A stretch of 60,382 bases of DNA from Leptospira biflexa (GTDB lineage Bacteria > Spirochaetota > Leptospiria > Turneriellales > DYLW01): NCBI GenBank assembly GCA_020720785.1, contig DYOA01000013.1, positions 1 through 60,382 on the forward strand, given 5' to 3'. The notes below the pieces were generated by a model that had not been told where the DNA came from, searched no databases, and worked only from the letters and a program-made list of their open reading frames with translations. Of this stretch, positions 34,840 to 46,110 are shown piece by piece; positions within the stretch are counted from its first letter, which is position 1; each line of letters opens with the position of its first letter. The translations under genes were made by a program, and so were the position numbers.

Positions 34840-37800
34840 AACTCCATTTCCTGTTTGAGATAACCCATCCAGGGATTTCCAGACAATATGAGATTCCGAA
34901 GACAGGACTGCGGAAAGATCCCGGCTGATTTCCTTCCTGCCATCTACAAAAAAAGATGGATGGGCTTTGATTACTTCAATACTATGCCCCTGGAGCTGGT
35001 AATGTAAAAAAACCGGATTTTCTCCATGGTATGCTTTCAATATTTTCTGGATATTATTTATTTTTGACATGAGATCATTCCGGGATTGACTGGGGATAAA
35101 AATATGCAGGCTTTGTTTAATCTGCTTTTTTAATTCACTGACAGGCATAATTTTCTTTCCAAAGATGAAAACAGAAGCCTGGTCAGAATCCCTGTGAATG
35201 ATAATACTCACATCCAGCATGACAATTTTATTTTCAGATAATTTATCAGCATTTTCCTGGAATAATTTCTCATAAATTCTCACTTTTGTCCTGGAGGTCA
35301 GATCCGATATTTCTATTTCATAAAATGGTTTTTTTCCGCCAGATACATTCCTTACAGATTCAATGACCCCTGCAATGGTAGCATCCTTTTCCAGTGAAAT
35401 TCCATCGTCAATATCCTCCAACGCAGTAATTTTTGTCTGACTCAGCAGATTTTTATATTTCATCATGGGATGAGATGTGAGATACAACCCCAGAACATCT
35501 TTTTCCATTTTTAATTTTTCAGAATCTTTCCATTCTTCCTCCGGCGTAAGGGGAATTTTCTCTTCCATGTCCGCATGCACAGCAATGGAAAACAGACTTT
35601 CCTGACCCGTAAGTTCATCCTGATTTTTCCGGCGTTTCCAGTCCAGAATGGTATCCACCGAACCAAAAACGGAGGAACGCGTATATCCAAAGCTGTCCAA
35701 TGCTCCGGATAAAACCAGGGATTCCAGCATTTTTTTATTAAAATACTTATAATCTGCTTTCCGGACAAAATCATCCAGAGACTTGAATATTCCTTTTTCT
35801 TTCCTTGTTCCAATGATGGAATGGACAGCCGGATGCCCCATATTTTTTAATCCCAGAAGCCCGTAACGTATGGTTTTTTCATCGATAACCGTAAAATACT
35901 CATTGGATTCATTGATATCCGGTGGCAGAATTTTAATTCCCATTTCTTTTGCGGAATAGATAAACCCAATTAATTTATCTGTGTCTTCAATATCCGCGTC
36001 CAGGTTGGCTTTCAGAAACTCCACCGGATAATGAGCTTTTAAATAGGATGTTTGGTAACAGATTAAGCCATAGGCGGCACTGTGGGATTTATTGAAACCA
36101 TAGTGACCGAATTTTTCCATGTTGTCAAATAAATCACTGGCAAATTTGGCTTCATAGCCGTTTGTTCTGGCTCCCTCCAGAAATAAGGTTTTCATCTTTG
36201 CCATGACTTCCGGAAGTTTTTTGCCCATTGCTTTGCGCAATTTATCCGCTTCCGGCATTTTAAATCCGCCAATGACCTGGGATATCTGCATGATCTGTTC
36301 CTGGTATATAATTGTACCAAAGGTTTCTCTTAGAACAGGCTTCAGGTTCTCATGGGGATAAACCACCTTCTCTTCTCCGGTTTTTCTTTTCACATAATCT
36401 TCCGCCATTCCGGATTCCAGAGGACCCGGACGGTAGAGAGCAATGAGGGCAATAATGTCTTCAAACCTCTCCGGTTTGGAACGCATGGTAAGCTGGGTTA
36501 TTCCTCTGCTCTCCAACTGGAAAACTCCCTTTGTTTTGCCCTCGCGTAAGAGCTGGAATGCTGCCGGGTCATCCAAGGGAATCCGGGTGATGTCCAGATC
36601 AATGTTATGCCTGCGGTTGATTTCATCCACTGCCATCTGGATAATGGTCAGGTTTTTTAAACCCAGAAAGTCCATCTTTACCAGACCAGCTTTTTCCAGG
36701 GAAATTTTTTCAAACTGGGAGATCACGGAACCAGTACGGGAATCCCTGGCCAGAGGAATGATTTCATCCAGCTTCTCCGGTGCAATCACCACTCCAGCGG
36801 CATGCTTTCCCGGATTCCGTGGAAATTTTTCCAGGGCTTTTGATATTTTATACAGGCGTTTTTCTTCCTGAAAAAGTTTCCTCCCCTCCGCCGGTAGTGC
36901 AGCCACAGCATCATCCAGTTCAATGCCGGGGGTGCCGGGCATCATCTTTGTGATCTGGTTGATTTTTTCAAACTCAATTCCCAGAACCCGGGCAACATCC
37001 TTGGTTACCGCCTTTGCGGACATGGTTCCAAAGGTAATAATCTGGGAAACATGATCATCCCCGTATTTCTGAACAACATAGTCATAGACCTCTTCCCTTC
37101 TATCCCGGCAAAAATCAATATCAATATCCGGCATTTCATGACGGTCTGGATTTAAAAATCTCTCAAAAAGCAGACCGTAACGGATGGGATCCAGATTGGT
37201 TATTCCCAGACTGTATGCCACCAGAGAGCCGGCCGCAGACCCCCTCCCCGGCCCCACGGGTATTCTCTGGCTTCGGGCAAAACCAATAAAATCCTGTACA
37301 ATCAGAAAATACCCCTCAAAGCCCATGGTATTGATCACATCCAGTTCATAATTCAAACGCTTTTTATACTTATCCGGAACCTCATCCGGAAATTTTTTCC
37401 GCAAACCTTCATGGGATAGTTTAATCAGGTATTCCTTTAAACTCATTCCTCCGGGGACCACAAAATCCGGCAGGTGGGGAGAGCCAAAATCCAGCTCCAG
37501 ATCAATTTTATCCGCGATTTCCCGGGTAGCATACAGAGCTTCCGGAAGATCAGGAAAAAGCAGGGACATCTCCTGGGCAGATTTGACGTAGAATTCCTCA
37601 TTAAAGCCAAAATCCAGCGGATCATTGATTTTTTTATTCATCTGGATCCGGAGTAAAATTTCCTGGGCTTCTTTATCCTCTCTGTTCAGAAAGTGGGCAT
37701 CATTGGCCAGAACCAGCGGGATCCCCAGTTTTTTGGATATTTCCACAGAACCTCTCGCGGCAATCTCCTGCTCCTTGATCCCATGCTTCTGGATTTCCAG

Positions 37801-38340
37801 ATAGAAATTCCCTTTCCCCATGATCTCATTCAAATGGCCGGCCAGATCCCGGGCTTCTTTCTCTTTGCCCGTAACCAGATTGCGGTTCACTTCCCCTGCA
37901 ATACAGGCCGATGTGACTACCAACCCTTCCGAATGGTTCTGCAGAAGCTCATAGTCAATCCGGGGCTTATGGTAGAATCCATCCAGAAATGCCCGGGAAG
38001 ACAGTTTTATTAAATTTTTATACCCTTTCTTATTTTTGGCCAGCACAATCAGATGGTATGCCTTTCCATCCCTGACCCCTTCTGCATTTGTTTTGCTTAA
38101 ATGGGAGCCGGGGGCAACGTAAAATTCTTCACCAATGATGGGTTTGATGCCGTTTTTCAATGCAGATTCATAGAATTCCACGGTTCCATACATATTTCCA
38201 TGGTCTGTCATAGCCACGGAATCCATCCCCAGCCTTTTCACGGTGTGCATCAAATCATCAATCCGAATTGCTCCATCCAGAAGACTATATACGGTATGCA
38301 GATGCAGATGAACAAAATCGGAAGGCTTTTGATGCGACAT
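34831..38340 (-). CDS. dnaE: DNA polymerase III alpha subunit
   Basis: 1169 residues from ATG 38340; a TTG at 38376 also opens the frame but is less likely. The PHP domain begins FVHLHLHTVYSLLDGA. The palm has GRGSAAGSLVAY and the catalytic PDIDIDF near 405, with further conserved segments such as ITFGTMSAKAV and FGHYGFNKSHSAAYG. The C-terminal OB-fold region (about 950-1060) and tail complete a normal DnaE1. It is the replicative polymerase. It stands 141 bases downstream of the REC/HATPase/cNMP gene. Confidence 0.97.
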   Translation of the reverse strand: MSHQKPSDFVHLHLHTVYSLLDGAIRIDDLMHTVKRLGMDSVAMTDHGNMYGTVEFYESALKNGIKPIIGEEFYVAPGSHLSKTNAEGVRDGKAYHLIVLAKNKKGYKNLIKLSSRAFLDGFYHKPRIDYELLQNHSEGLVVTSACIAGEVNRNLVTGKEKEARDLAGHLNEIMGKGNFYLEIQKHGIKEQEIAARGSVEISKKLGIPLVLANDAHFLNREDKEAQEILLRIQMNKKINDPLDFGFNEEFYVKSAQEMSLLFPDLPEALYATREIADKIDLELDFGSPHLPDFVVPGGMSLKEYLIKLSHEGLRKKFPDEVPDKYKKRLNYELDVINTMGFEGYFLIVQDFIGFARSQRIPVGPGRGSAAGSLVAYSLGITNLDPIRYGLLFERFLNPDRHEMPDIDIDFCRDRREEVYDYVVQKYGDDHVSQIITFGTMSAKAVTKDVARVLGIEFEKINQITKMMPGTPGIELDDAVAALPAEGRKLFQEEKRLYKISKALEKFPRNPGKHAAGVVIAPEKLDEIIPLARDSRTGSVISQFEKISLEKAGLVKMDFLGLKNLTIIQMAVDEINRRHNIDLDITRIPLDDPAAFQLLREGKTKGVFQLESRGITQLTMRSKPERFEDIIALIALYRPGPLESGMAEDYVKRKTGEEKVVYPHENLKPVLRETFGTIIYQEQIMQISQVIGGFKMPEADKLRKAMGKKLPEVMAKMKTLFLEGARTNGYEAKFASDLFDNMEKFGHYGFNKSHSAAYGLICYQTSYLKAHYPVEFLKANLDADIEDTDKLIGFIYSAKEMGIKILPPDINESNEYFTVIDEKTIRYGLLGLKNMGHPAVHSIIGTRKEKGIFKSLDDFVRKADYKYFNKKMLESLVLSGALDSFGYTRSSVFGSVDTILDWKRRKNQDELTGQESLFSIAVHADMEEKIPLTPEEEWKDSEKLKMEKDVLGLYLTSHPMMKYKNLLSQTKITALEDIDDGISLEKDATIAGVIESVRNVSGGKKPFYEIEISDLTSRTKVRIYEKLFQENADKLSENKIVMLDVSIIIHRDSDQASVFIFGKKIMPVSELKKQIKQSLHIFIPSQSRNDLMSKINNIQKILKAYHGENPVFLHYQLQGHSIEVIKAHPSFFVDGRKEISRDLSAVLSSESHIVWKSLDGLSQTGNGVLS

Positions 38341-38481
38341 AATACGGCAATCTGATAACTCCAGAATGGCCGTCAAGAAAAGTTGAACAGGATTTATGCT
38401 ATTTTTTTGCCCGCTTTGGGGGGAAATTTCTGCCGCACGGCGTTCAAGGACACTATTCCAATGGAACCGCTATGGAATTGA

Positions 38482-39756
38482 TTATAGATTATTCATGTGG
38501 TCAATTTTTCGGGCCAGAAGGCGGGATAAAAATAATCCATAGTAAGGATAACTTTTAATGGAATCCACAAACTCACCTTTGGAAACCTTAATCAACAAAC
38601 CATCCGTAACCGCTTTTACCGTGGCCGTGCGCCGATTGCTCAGCAGAAAAGCCAGTTCCCCAATGAAAATATCGTTGGGAGTGAGGCGGGCAATGGAATC
38701 CCCGGATTTTGCGATCACTTCATATTCGCCCTTTGCAATATAATACAGAAAATTGGAGGATTCCCCTTCACGAAAAATATAATCTCCGGATTTTACCGCC
38801 AGTTCTTCCTTCTCAACAAAAATCTGTGGGATAAAATTGGAATGATCCGTTTCATGGGATATCTCAAAGGAAACCTGGTTACCGGAATCATTATAGCGAA
38901 AATTCTGGACAATCTGTGTGGTGATGGTTATCCCTCTTCCATGGGCAGTCTCATTTTTTTCTTTCACATCATTCAGGCGTTTTCTCCAGTCAAAACCTGT
39001 ACCCTCATCCCTTATGGAAAAGGAAGATATGTCCTCACGGATTCTGTAATTCAAATATACCTTTTTACGTGCAATTTCCGGATCCTGGTTTTTATTTTCA
39101 ACAATGTCCATAATCCCATGTCCATCCATGAGGAGCCGAGTTTTTTCATCATAGCTGATATTACAGTTTCCGTGTTCAATGGCATTCTGGATGAGTTCAA
39201 TAAACACCAGCTTGATTCCATCCCTCTGGTTTAAGCGGATATAATTGGAATAGTATAAAAAATTCGATAAAATGCTAGCGTATACATTCGCTTCAAAAGG
39301 ATCATTATCCAGAATAAACTCGCCGGTGATATTCTTCATCAGGCTCTGCTGGAGCTCTCTCTGAAAAATCAGATTGATATTACGGGAAAAAATCTTGATA
39401 ACACTGGGAAGCCGCAGGGAAATCTCCCTCCTTTCCATGGAACCCACCACATTTATTCCTTCAATTTTCTCTAGAAGTTCAGATTCGCTTTTATTAGCAT
39501 ACACAATGACGACCCCGGAATAATGTAGCCAGGGATCGTTTTTCATGGTGCGGATGAACTGGTACATGGAATCCATTTCTTCTTCCACGGTAAAATCCAG
39601 AATAACCAGTTCCGGATATTCATAATTCAGAAACTGCACAGATTCTTCCAGAGTGGAAGTAAATTCTGCCAATATGGAATCAGAGAAAGGGCGTAAAATT
39701 CCCTTTACTCCATCTGTAATGACACTGCTTCTGCTGTATACCAGTACCTTATTCAT
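38482..39756 (-). CDS. Degenerate receiver / RsbW-like kinase / cyclic-nucleotide-binding fusion
   Basis: 424 residues. Residues 1-120 resemble a receiver (VILDFT keeps one Asp), but the N-terminal acidic pair is missing (VYSRSS). Residues about 155-300 are a GHKL domain of the RsbW anti-sigma kinase kind: FIELIQNAIEHGN, RDEGTGFD, HGRGITI. Residues about 310-420 are a cNMP-binding domain with an intact phosphate-binding cassette, IGELAFLLSNRRTATV, having the Glu and Arg that hold cAMP/cGMP. It is likely a serine kinase or anti-sigma factor controlled by cAMP. Its ATG overlaps the gltD stop by four bases, an unexpected link to glutamate synthase. Confidence 0.82.
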   Translation of the reverse strand: MNKVLVYSRSSVITDGVKGILRPFSDSILAEFTSTLEESVQFLNYEYPELVILDFTVEEEMDSMYQFIRTMKNDPWLHYSGVVIVYANKSESELLEKIEGINVVGSMERREISLRLPSVIKIFSRNINLIFQRELQQSLMKNITGEFILDNDPFEANVYASILSNFLYYSNYIRLNQRDGIKLVFIELIQNAIEHGNCNISYDEKTRLLMDGHGIMDIVENKNQDPEIARKKVYLNYRIREDISSFSIRDEGTGFDWRKRLNDVKEKNETAHGRGITITTQIVQNFRYNDSGNQVSFEISHETDHSNFIPQIFVEKEELAVKSGDYIFREGESSNFLYYIAKGEYEVIAKSGDSIARLTPNDIFIGELAFLLSNRRTATVKAVTDGLLIKVSKGEFVDSIKSYPYYGLFLSRLLARKIDHMNNL

Positions 39757-41210
39757 ACCCGGGGAATGTCCCCTTTTCCTTTCTTCGGCAGATTGCTGTG
39801 ACCCATTAAGTATTTATCCACGGCAAACGCAGTTTCTCTCCCTTCGGATATGGCCCATACCACAAGCGACTGTCCCCTGCGGGAATCTCCTGCGGCAAAA
39901 ATGCCGGGAACGTTGGTCATATATTTTTCATCGGTTTTAATATTTCCGCTCTGGTCCAGCTCAATGCCCAGCTCTTTCAGCAGGCCATCGGGGCGGGGTC
40001 CGGTAAATCCCATTGCCAGAAAAACATAATCCGCTTTCCAGACACGCTCCGTACCTGGAATTTCTTTCATTTTGGGTCTTTCTCCGGACGGAAATTCCCA
40101 TTCCACCTTTATGGTTTTTATCTTTTCCAGCTTTCCATTGCTGCCCAGAAATTCTTTGGTCAGAATACTCCAATCCCTATCCCCGCCCTCTTCGTGGGAT
40201 GTGGAAACTTTGAGGACATTAGGATAATAGGGCCAGGGCTGGGATTGGGGTCTCTCTTTGGATGGTTTGGGAAATAATTCAAAATTAGTCACGGAGTTTG
40301 CTTTCTGGCGGTGGGCAGTTCCCACACAGTCAGATCCGGTATCTCCTCCGCCAATGACAATGACATCCTTTCCCTGGACGTCAATGGTATCATTCCCATC
40401 CAGTCCATCGTTCATTTTATTTTGAGACACAAGGTATTCCATAGCAAAATGAACTCCATCCAGTTCCCTTCCCGGTGCTGGCAGATCCCGGGGAACAGTG
40501 GAGCCAATGGCCAGAATGACAGCATCATATTTTTTCAGGTCAGATACCGGGAAATTTCCACCCACATCGGTATTTGTGAGGAAGCTAATTCCTTCTTTTT
40601 TCAGGATATTAATCCGGCGGTCAATCACCCATTTCTCCAGTTTAAAATCTGGTATACCGTAACGCAGTAATCCACCCACTTTGGGTGCTTTTTCCATGAC
40701 AGTGACTTCATGTCCGGCAGAATTTAACTGAGCAGCCACGGCTAGGCCGGATGGCCCCGAACCAATGACACAGATTTTTTTGCCGGTTTTAATGGAATTC
40801 TGGCGGGGTTCCACCCAACCATGCTCAAAAGCGTGCTCCACAATATTCAGCTCAATCTGTTCAATGGTGACCGGCTCATAGGATATTCCGGCCACACAAG
40901 CATATTCACAAGGTGCCGGGCAAATCCGACCAGTGAACTCCGGAAAATTATTTGTATCATGAAGCCGCAGATAAGCTTTCCGCCACAACCCCCGGTATAT
41001 TAAATCATTAAAATCCGGTATTACATTCCCCAGCGGGCATCCGGAATGACAGAAGGGAATTCCGCAATCCATACAGCGGGCTGCTTGCTCTTTGAGTTTT
41101 TCCTCCGGAAAATCCTTCACAAACTCCCGGTAGGTTTTTACCCTTTCCTCCACAGATCTCCGGGCGGAAAGTTCTCTGGCATACTGTTTAAACCCGTTTA
41201 ATTTTCCCAC
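39753..41210 (-). CDS. gltD: Glutamate synthase small subunit
   Basis: 485 residues. N-terminal iron-sulfur cysteines (CMDCGIPFCHSGCPLGN and CPAPCEYAC), an FAD-binding GSGPSGLAVAAQL near 152, and an NAD(P)H-binding VIGGGDTGSDCVGT near 287. It feeds electrons from NADPH to GltB for 2-oxoglutarate + glutamine to two glutamates. It lies 29 bases after gltB and overlaps the regulator gene downstream. Confidence 0.96.
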   Translation of the reverse strand: MGKLNGFKQYARELSARRSVEERVKTYREFVKDFPEEKLKEQAARCMDCGIPFCHSGCPLGNVIPDFNDLIYRGLWRKAYLRLHDTNNFPEFTGRICPAPCEYACVAGISYEPVTIEQIELNIVEHAFEHGWVEPRQNSIKTGKKICVIGSGPSGLAVAAQLNSAGHEVTVMEKAPKVGGLLRYGIPDFKLEKWVIDRRINILKKEGISFLTNTDVGGNFPVSDLKKYDAVILAIGSTVPRDLPAPGRELDGVHFAMEYLVSQNKMNDGLDGNDTIDVQGKDVIVIGGGDTGSDCVGTAHRQKANSVTNFELFPKPSKERPQSQPWPYYPNVLKVSTSHEEGGDRDWSILTKEFLGSNGKLEKIKTIKVEWEFPSGERPKMKEIPGTERVWKADYVFLAMGFTGPRPDGLLKELGIELDQSGNIKTDEKYMTNVPGIFAAGDSRRGQSLVVWAISEGRETAFAVDKYLMGHSNLPKKGKGDIPRV

Positions 41211-41239
41211 ATTGTACTCCTTGTTGAATCCATCCGTTA

Positions 41240-44200
41240 TTATGCCACAGAAAGCGGTTCTTTGTTTTCATTGGCAATACGCTCCAGAGCCTTCTTATAA
41301 TCTTTGGGGATCACCTTGATAAATTTATGCAGATTGGAAGACCAGTCCGTGAGAATATCCCCGGCAACTTTGCTGCGGGTATAACGGAAATGGTTCTCAA
41401 TCATACTCCGGAGTTCGTTGATATCATCCGGCTTAATCAGAATTTCCAGATCCACCATTTCCTGGTTACACCAGGATGTGCTGAAATCTCCGTTTATATC
41501 GTACACATAAGCTATCCCGCCGCTCATACCCGCAGCAAAATTCCGCCCGGTAGCTCCTAATACCACCACCCTGCCCCCGGTCATGTATTCACAGCCATGG
41601 TCCCCCACACCTTCCACCACGGCCCGGGCACCGCTGTTGCGGACCCCAAACCTTTCTCCGGCAATACCCCGGACATACAGTTCTCCGGAGGTGGCCCCGT
41701 AAAGAGCCACATTGCCTATGATAATATTTTCCGACGCCACATAGTCCGATGTATATTCATCGGGAGGGGATACGGCAATTTTTGCCCCGGAAAGCCCTTT
41801 CCCCAGAAAATCATTCGCTTCCCCTTTGATGTGAAAGGAGACCCCTTTTGCCCCAAACGCCCCAAAGCTCTGGCCGGCGGATCCCTGGGCGTGGATAATA
41901 ATGGTATCCTCCGGTAAACCAGCTTCTCCGTATTTTCTGGAAATTTCACTGGAAAGCAGGGTGCCCACTGTCCGGTTTGTATTCCGGATGGTAATCCCAA
42001 ACTCCACCCTTTCCATTCTATCCAGAGCCGGTCTTGCTTTTTCTATGATGATATTATCCAGAGCTTTGTCCAGACCATGATCCTGGGGGATCATGCTCTT
42101 AATACCATTGATATCTTGGGGTTTTTTCAGAATGGAGGACAAATCCAGATGTTTCGCTTTTTCATGGATAATAGTATCTCTCATTTTCAGCAGATCGGAA
42201 CGGCCAATCATCTCATCCATGGTCCGTATTCCCAGGGAAGCCATAATCCGTCGCAGCTCCTGGGCAATAAAATAAAAGAAATTGATGACATGCTCTGGTT
42301 TGCCTGTAAATTTACTCCGCAATTCCGGATCCTGGGTGGCCACTCCCACCGGACAGGAATTCAGGTGACAGGCACGCATCATTACGCAGCCCAATACCAC
42401 CAAAGGAGCCGTAGCAAATCCAAATTCCTCCGCTCCCAGAAGTGCCGCAATGGCCACATCCCGTCCCGTTTTGAGAGAGCCATCGGTTTCCAGCACCACC
42501 CGGCTGCGGAGTTCATTCATCACCAGAGTCTGGTGGGCCTCCGCCAACCCCAGTTCCCAGGGAAGACCCGCATGCTTGAGGCTGGTCTGGGGACTGGCAC
42601 CAGTTCCGCCATCCCATCCGCTGATCAGGATCACATCGGCTTTCCCTTTGGCCAGACCGGCCGCCACGGTACCCACCCCCACTTCGGAAACCAGCTTCAC
42701 GCTGATCCGGGCCATTTTATTGGAATTTTTCAGATCATGGATCAACTGGGCAATATCTTCAATACTGTAGATATCATGATGGGGGGGCGGAGAAATGAGA
42801 CTCACATAAGGCGTGGAATGGCGTACCTCCGCAATCCAGGGATACACTTTTTCACTGGGGAGCTGGCCACCCTCTCCGGGTTTGGCTCCCTGTGCCATTT
42901 TAATCTGGAGTTCGGATGCGTTGATTAAATAATTACTGGTAACCCCAAACCGACCGGAGGCCACCTGCTTGATTTCGCTTCTTTTGCTGTCCCCATTATC
43001 CAGCGGAATGAACCGTTCCGCGTTTTCCCCGCCTTCCCCGCTGTTGGATTTCGCTCCCAGACGGTTCATGGCAATGGCCAGGGTTTCATGGGCTTCCTGA
43101 CTCAGGGAGCCATAACTCATCGCTCCGGTTTTGAACCGTTTCACAATACTTTCCCAAGATTCCACCTCTTTCAGAGGGATGGAGGCGGATGTCTCTTTAA
43201 AATCCAGCATTCCCCGAATGGTGAAAATCTCCCGGGCCTGGTCATTGATCATTTCCGCATACTGTAAATACAGGTTTTCATTCCGGTCCCGGGTGGCCTG
43301 CTGGAGCCATGCGATGCTGTATGGATTGAAGAGGTGACGTTCCCCATCCCGCCGCCATTTATAAACCCCGCCAATATCCAATTGGGACGGACGGGTGGAT
43401 GGACGGTCCGGAAATGCGTTTCTGTGACGGTAGAGGCTTTCCTGGTTGATTTCCTCCAGACCAATGCCCCCAATCCGGGATGGCGTATTGGTAAAGAATT
43501 CATCAATGAAAGCCTTATTCAAACCAATCGCTTCAAAGATCTGGGCTCCCCGGTAGCTGGACAGGGTGGAAATTCCCATCTTGGACATGACTTTCAGAAT
43601 GCCTTTGTCCACCGCCTTGATATAATGACGGATCAGCAGATTCAGATCCATATCTTTGATCCGCCGCTGGTTTATCATATCCTCAATGGTTTCAAAAACC
43701 AGATAAGGATTGACAGCACTGGCCCCATAACCAAAAAGAGTGGCAAAATGATGCACCTCTCTGGGCTCTCCGCTTTCCAGAACAATACCACATTTCCCCC
43801 GGATTTCTCTGCGGATTAAATAATGGTGCAGACCCGCCACGGCTATAAGAGCCGGAATGGGTGGATTGTCCTTATCTGCCCTGCGGTCAGAGAGGACCAC
43901 TATGGTCACCCCATCGTTCACCGCTTTTTCTATGTCAATAAAAAGGGATTCCAAAGCCTTGCGAATTCCCGCTGTCCCATCTTCCGCCCTGTAAATAATG
44001 GGAAAGGATTTGGCAAACAGGTTTTTCATGTCAGCACCTTTTATCTTTGCCATTTCTTTATTGGTCAGGACCGGACTGGTTATTTTGAGCTGGTGGCAGG
44101 CTTCTTCGGTTTCCTCAAAAAGATTTTTATCCGTGCCGATGGTGGTGGACAGAGAGGTCACCAGTTTTTCCCGTATGGCATCCAGAGGCGGATTCGTCAC

Positions 44201-45772
44201 CTGGGCAAACAATTGATGGAAATAGTTGAATAATAGCTGGGGACGGTCAGATAATATAGCGATGGGGAAATCCGAACCCATGGAACCCACCGGCTCCTGT
44301 CCAGTGACAGCCATCGGTTCAATGATGATATCCAGATCTTCCCGAGTGAAACCAAACATTTTCTGCCGCTGGTGGAGGGTATCAAAATCGGCCCCCCGGA
44401 CTCTTTTTACCAGAGGCAGATTATCCATGGGAACCAGGTTTCTTTTCACCCAGAGGGAATATGGCCGGGAACCGGCAATTTCTTCCTTGATCTCCGCGTC
44501 CGGTACAATCCGTCCCTTGGCGGTATCCACCAGAAACATTCTTCCTGGCTGGAGGCGTCCTTTGGATTCCACATTTTCCGGCTGGATATCCACCACTCCG
44601 GATTCGGAACTCATCACAAACATTCCGTCCTTGGTGACGGTATACCGGGAGGGGCGCAGACCATTTCTATCCAGCACTGCCCCAATCACCTCGCCATCTG
44701 TGAAGGGAATGGACGCCGGTCCGTCCCAGGGCTCCATAATAGTGGAGGAATATTCATAAAACCCTTTTTTGTTCTCGCTCATAGTATCATGGTTTTCCCA
44801 GGCTTCCGGGATCATCATCATGATGGCCTTGGGCAGAGATCGTCCGGTGTGGTATAATAACTCCAGAGCGTTATCCAGAATGGCGGAGTCGCTGGCATTG
44901 GGGGTCAAAACCGGAATGATTTTGCGGATATCATCCCCAAACAGAGGAGATTCAAACATGGGTTCCCGTGCCTTCATCCAGTTGATATTTCCACGCAGGG
45001 TATTGATCTCTCCGTTGTGGCTCAGAAACCGGAAAGGATGTGCCAGATCCCAGGAAGGAAACGTATTGGTGCTGTAACGCTGGTGGACCATAGCCAGACC
45101 GCTTTCCATATCAGTATCCTGCAGGTCTGTATAGTATGCAGACACCTGATGGGCCAGAAACATTCCCTTATATACGATGGTGCGGGAGGAAAGACTGGGC
45201 ACATAAAAAAGATGTTTTTCTTCCACCTGGGAATTGCGGACTTCCCTTTCCATTAACTTCCTTATTATGTATAACTTCCTTTCAAAATCGGACTGGTCTT
45301 TTATTTTACCACCCTTGCCAATGAATACCTGACGGATAACGGGTTCGGAGCGGCGGGCAATTTCACCGATTTTCTCCGAATCCACGGGAACATCCCGCAT
45401 TCCCAGGTAAACCTGCCCTTCTGCGTGGGTAATCTGGCGGAATAAGGCTTCCATATAATTAAGGTCCTCTTTCTTACGCGGTAAAAAAACCAGACCGGTG
45501 CCATAATCCATCGCATTGGGAAGATTAATATTGGCATCTACGGCAATTTTGGCAATAAACTTATGGGGAGTCTGTATCAGGATACCCGCTCCATCCCCCG
45601 TCATATTATCTGCCGCTGCCGCCCCCCGATGGGTAAGATTTTCCAGTATCCGGAGACCTTTCAGGATAATGTCATGGGATTTCTGGCCTTTTAAATTACC
45701 AATCAGACCCACTCCGCAGGCATCGTGCTCAAATTCTGGAACATATAAACCGGTATTTTCTGGTCGCTTCAT
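41240..45772 (-). CDS. gltB: Glutamate synthase large subunit
   Basis: 1510 residues, full length. A short propeptide ends at Cys19 (HDACGVG), the class II amidotransferase nucleophile. The FMN/synthase domain includes [11 protein letters not shown] and [13 protein letters not shown]. The 3Fe-4S cluster cysteines are in [13 protein letters not shown] near 1127. The GXGXG beta-helix domain (about 1270-1480) closes the protein. With gltD it is the GS-GOGAT entry for nitrogen. A GAGAAGGA ribosome site precedes the ATG. Confidence 0.97.
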   Translation of the reverse strand: MKRPENTGLYVPEFEHDACGVGLIGNLKGQKSHDIILKGLRILENLTHRGAAAADNMTGDGAGILIQTPHKFIAKIAVDANINLPNAMDYGTGLVFLPRKKEDLNYMEALFRQITHAEGQVYLGMRDVPVDSEKIGEIARRSEPVIRQVFIGKGGKIKDQSDFERKLYIIRKLMEREVRNSQVEEKHLFYVPSLSSRTIVYKGMFLAHQVSAYYTDLQDTDMESGLAMVHQRYSTNTFPSWDLAHPFRFLSHNGEINTLRGNINWMKAREPMFESPLFGDDIRKIIPVLTPNASDSAILDNALELLYHTGRSLPKAIMMMIPEAWENHDTMSENKKGFYEYSSTIMEPWDGPASIPFTDGEVIGAVLDRNGLRPSRYTVTKDGMFVMSSESGVVDIQPENVESKGRLQPGRMFLVDTAKGRIVPDAEIKEEIAGSRPYSLWVKRNLVPMDNLPLVKRVRGADFDTLHQRQKMFGFTREDLDIIIEPMAVTGQEPVGSMGSDFPIAILSDRPQLLFNYFHQLFAQVTNPPLDAIREKLVTSLSTTIGTDKNLFEETEEACHQLKITSPVLTNKEMAKIKGADMKNLFAKSFPIIYRAEDGTAGIRKALESLFIDIEKAVNDGVTIVVLSDRRADKDNPPIPALIAVAGLHHYLIRREIRGKCGIVLESGEPREVHHFATLFGYGASAVNPYLVFETIEDMINQRRIKDMDLNLLIRHYIKAVDKGILKVMSKMGISTLSSYRGAQIFEAIGLNKAFIDEFFTNTPSRIGGIGLEEINQESLYRHRNAFPDRPSTRPSQLDIGGVYKWRRDGERHLFNPYSIAWLQQATRDRNENLYLQYAEMINDQAREIFTIRGMLDFKETSASIPLKEVESWESIVKRFKTGAMSYGSLSQEAHETLAIAMNRLGAKSNSGEGGENAERFIPLDNGDSKRSEIKQVASGRFGVTSNYLINASELQIKMAQGAKPGEGGQLPSEKVYPWIAEVRHSTPYVSLISPPPHHDIYSIEDIAQLIHDLKNSNKMARISVKLVSEVGVGTVAAGLAKGKADVILISGWDGGTGASPQTSLKHAGLPWELGLAEAHQTLVMNELRSRVVLETDGSLKTGRDVAIAALLGAEEFGFATAPLVVLGCVMMRACHLNSCPVGVATQDPELRSKFTGKPEHVINFFYFIAQELRRIMASLGIRTMDEMIGRSDLLKMRDTIIHEKAKHLDLSSILKKPQDINGIKSMIPQDHGLDKALDNIIIEKARPALDRMERVEFGITIRNTNRTVGTLLSSEISRKYGEAGLPEDTIIIHAQGSAGQSFGAFGAKGVSFHIKGEANDFLGKGLSGAKIAVSPPDEYTSDYVASENIIIGNVALYGATSGELYVRGIAGERFGVRNSGARAVVEGVGDHGCEYMTGGRVVVLGATGRNFAAGMSGGIAYVYDINGDFSTSWCNQEMVDLEILIKPDDINELRSMIENHFRYTRSKVAGDILTDWSSNLHKFIKVIPKDYKKALERIANENKEPLSVA

Positions 45773-46110
45773 TCTTTTCCTTCTCTATAACATAAAAAAT
45801 AACATAAAAATACAAATAATTGGGGATTATCCCAGAATTTTTTGCTGTCGCTTGAAATCATCTCCGGGAATGGCAATACAATAACCCAATTATACGTTTT
45901 ATTCATGAAACATCCCGTCAATGAATTTTGGGATACCGTGGTTCTGCATTATTATGTAGGATTAATAGCGACGATTCTGGCTTCCGGATGGATGAAAATA
46001 AGATTTGACAGCATGGAATTTATCGTCAGCAGGAAATATGAGAATCTATCATTGGATCCATACCGGAAATATGGGAGGACTGGAAAAATTCGCCATCCTT
46101 AACTGAGCCG
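45773..46110. other. Region between gltB and a glycosyltransferase, one doubtful small ORF
   Basis: 338 bases. The gltB-proximal part is A/T-rich, with a TTGTAT-17-TGTTAT pair close to gltB on the minus strand, too near the start to be a normal promoter. The remainder holds a 65-codon open frame (45905-46102). No repeat or RNA gene was recognised. Confidence 0.5.
45905..46102 (+). CDS. Doubtful small protein
   Basis: 65 codons, with no family recognised. The sequence has one moderately hydrophobic stretch (VVLHYYVGLIATILASGW), then a basic tail. There is no ribosome site and only a poor promoter candidate (TTGAAA with a 19-base spacer to TACAAT). It could be a short membrane peptide or chance. 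Confidence 0.25.
   Translation: MKHPVNEFWDTVVLHYYVGLIATILASGWMKIRFDSMEFIVSRKYENLSLDPYRKYGRTGKIRHP

Noticed and set aside
42077..42928. Plus-strand frame of 283 codons
   Set aside because: It lies wholly antisense to the conserved gltB core and has no ribosome site or recognisable domain.
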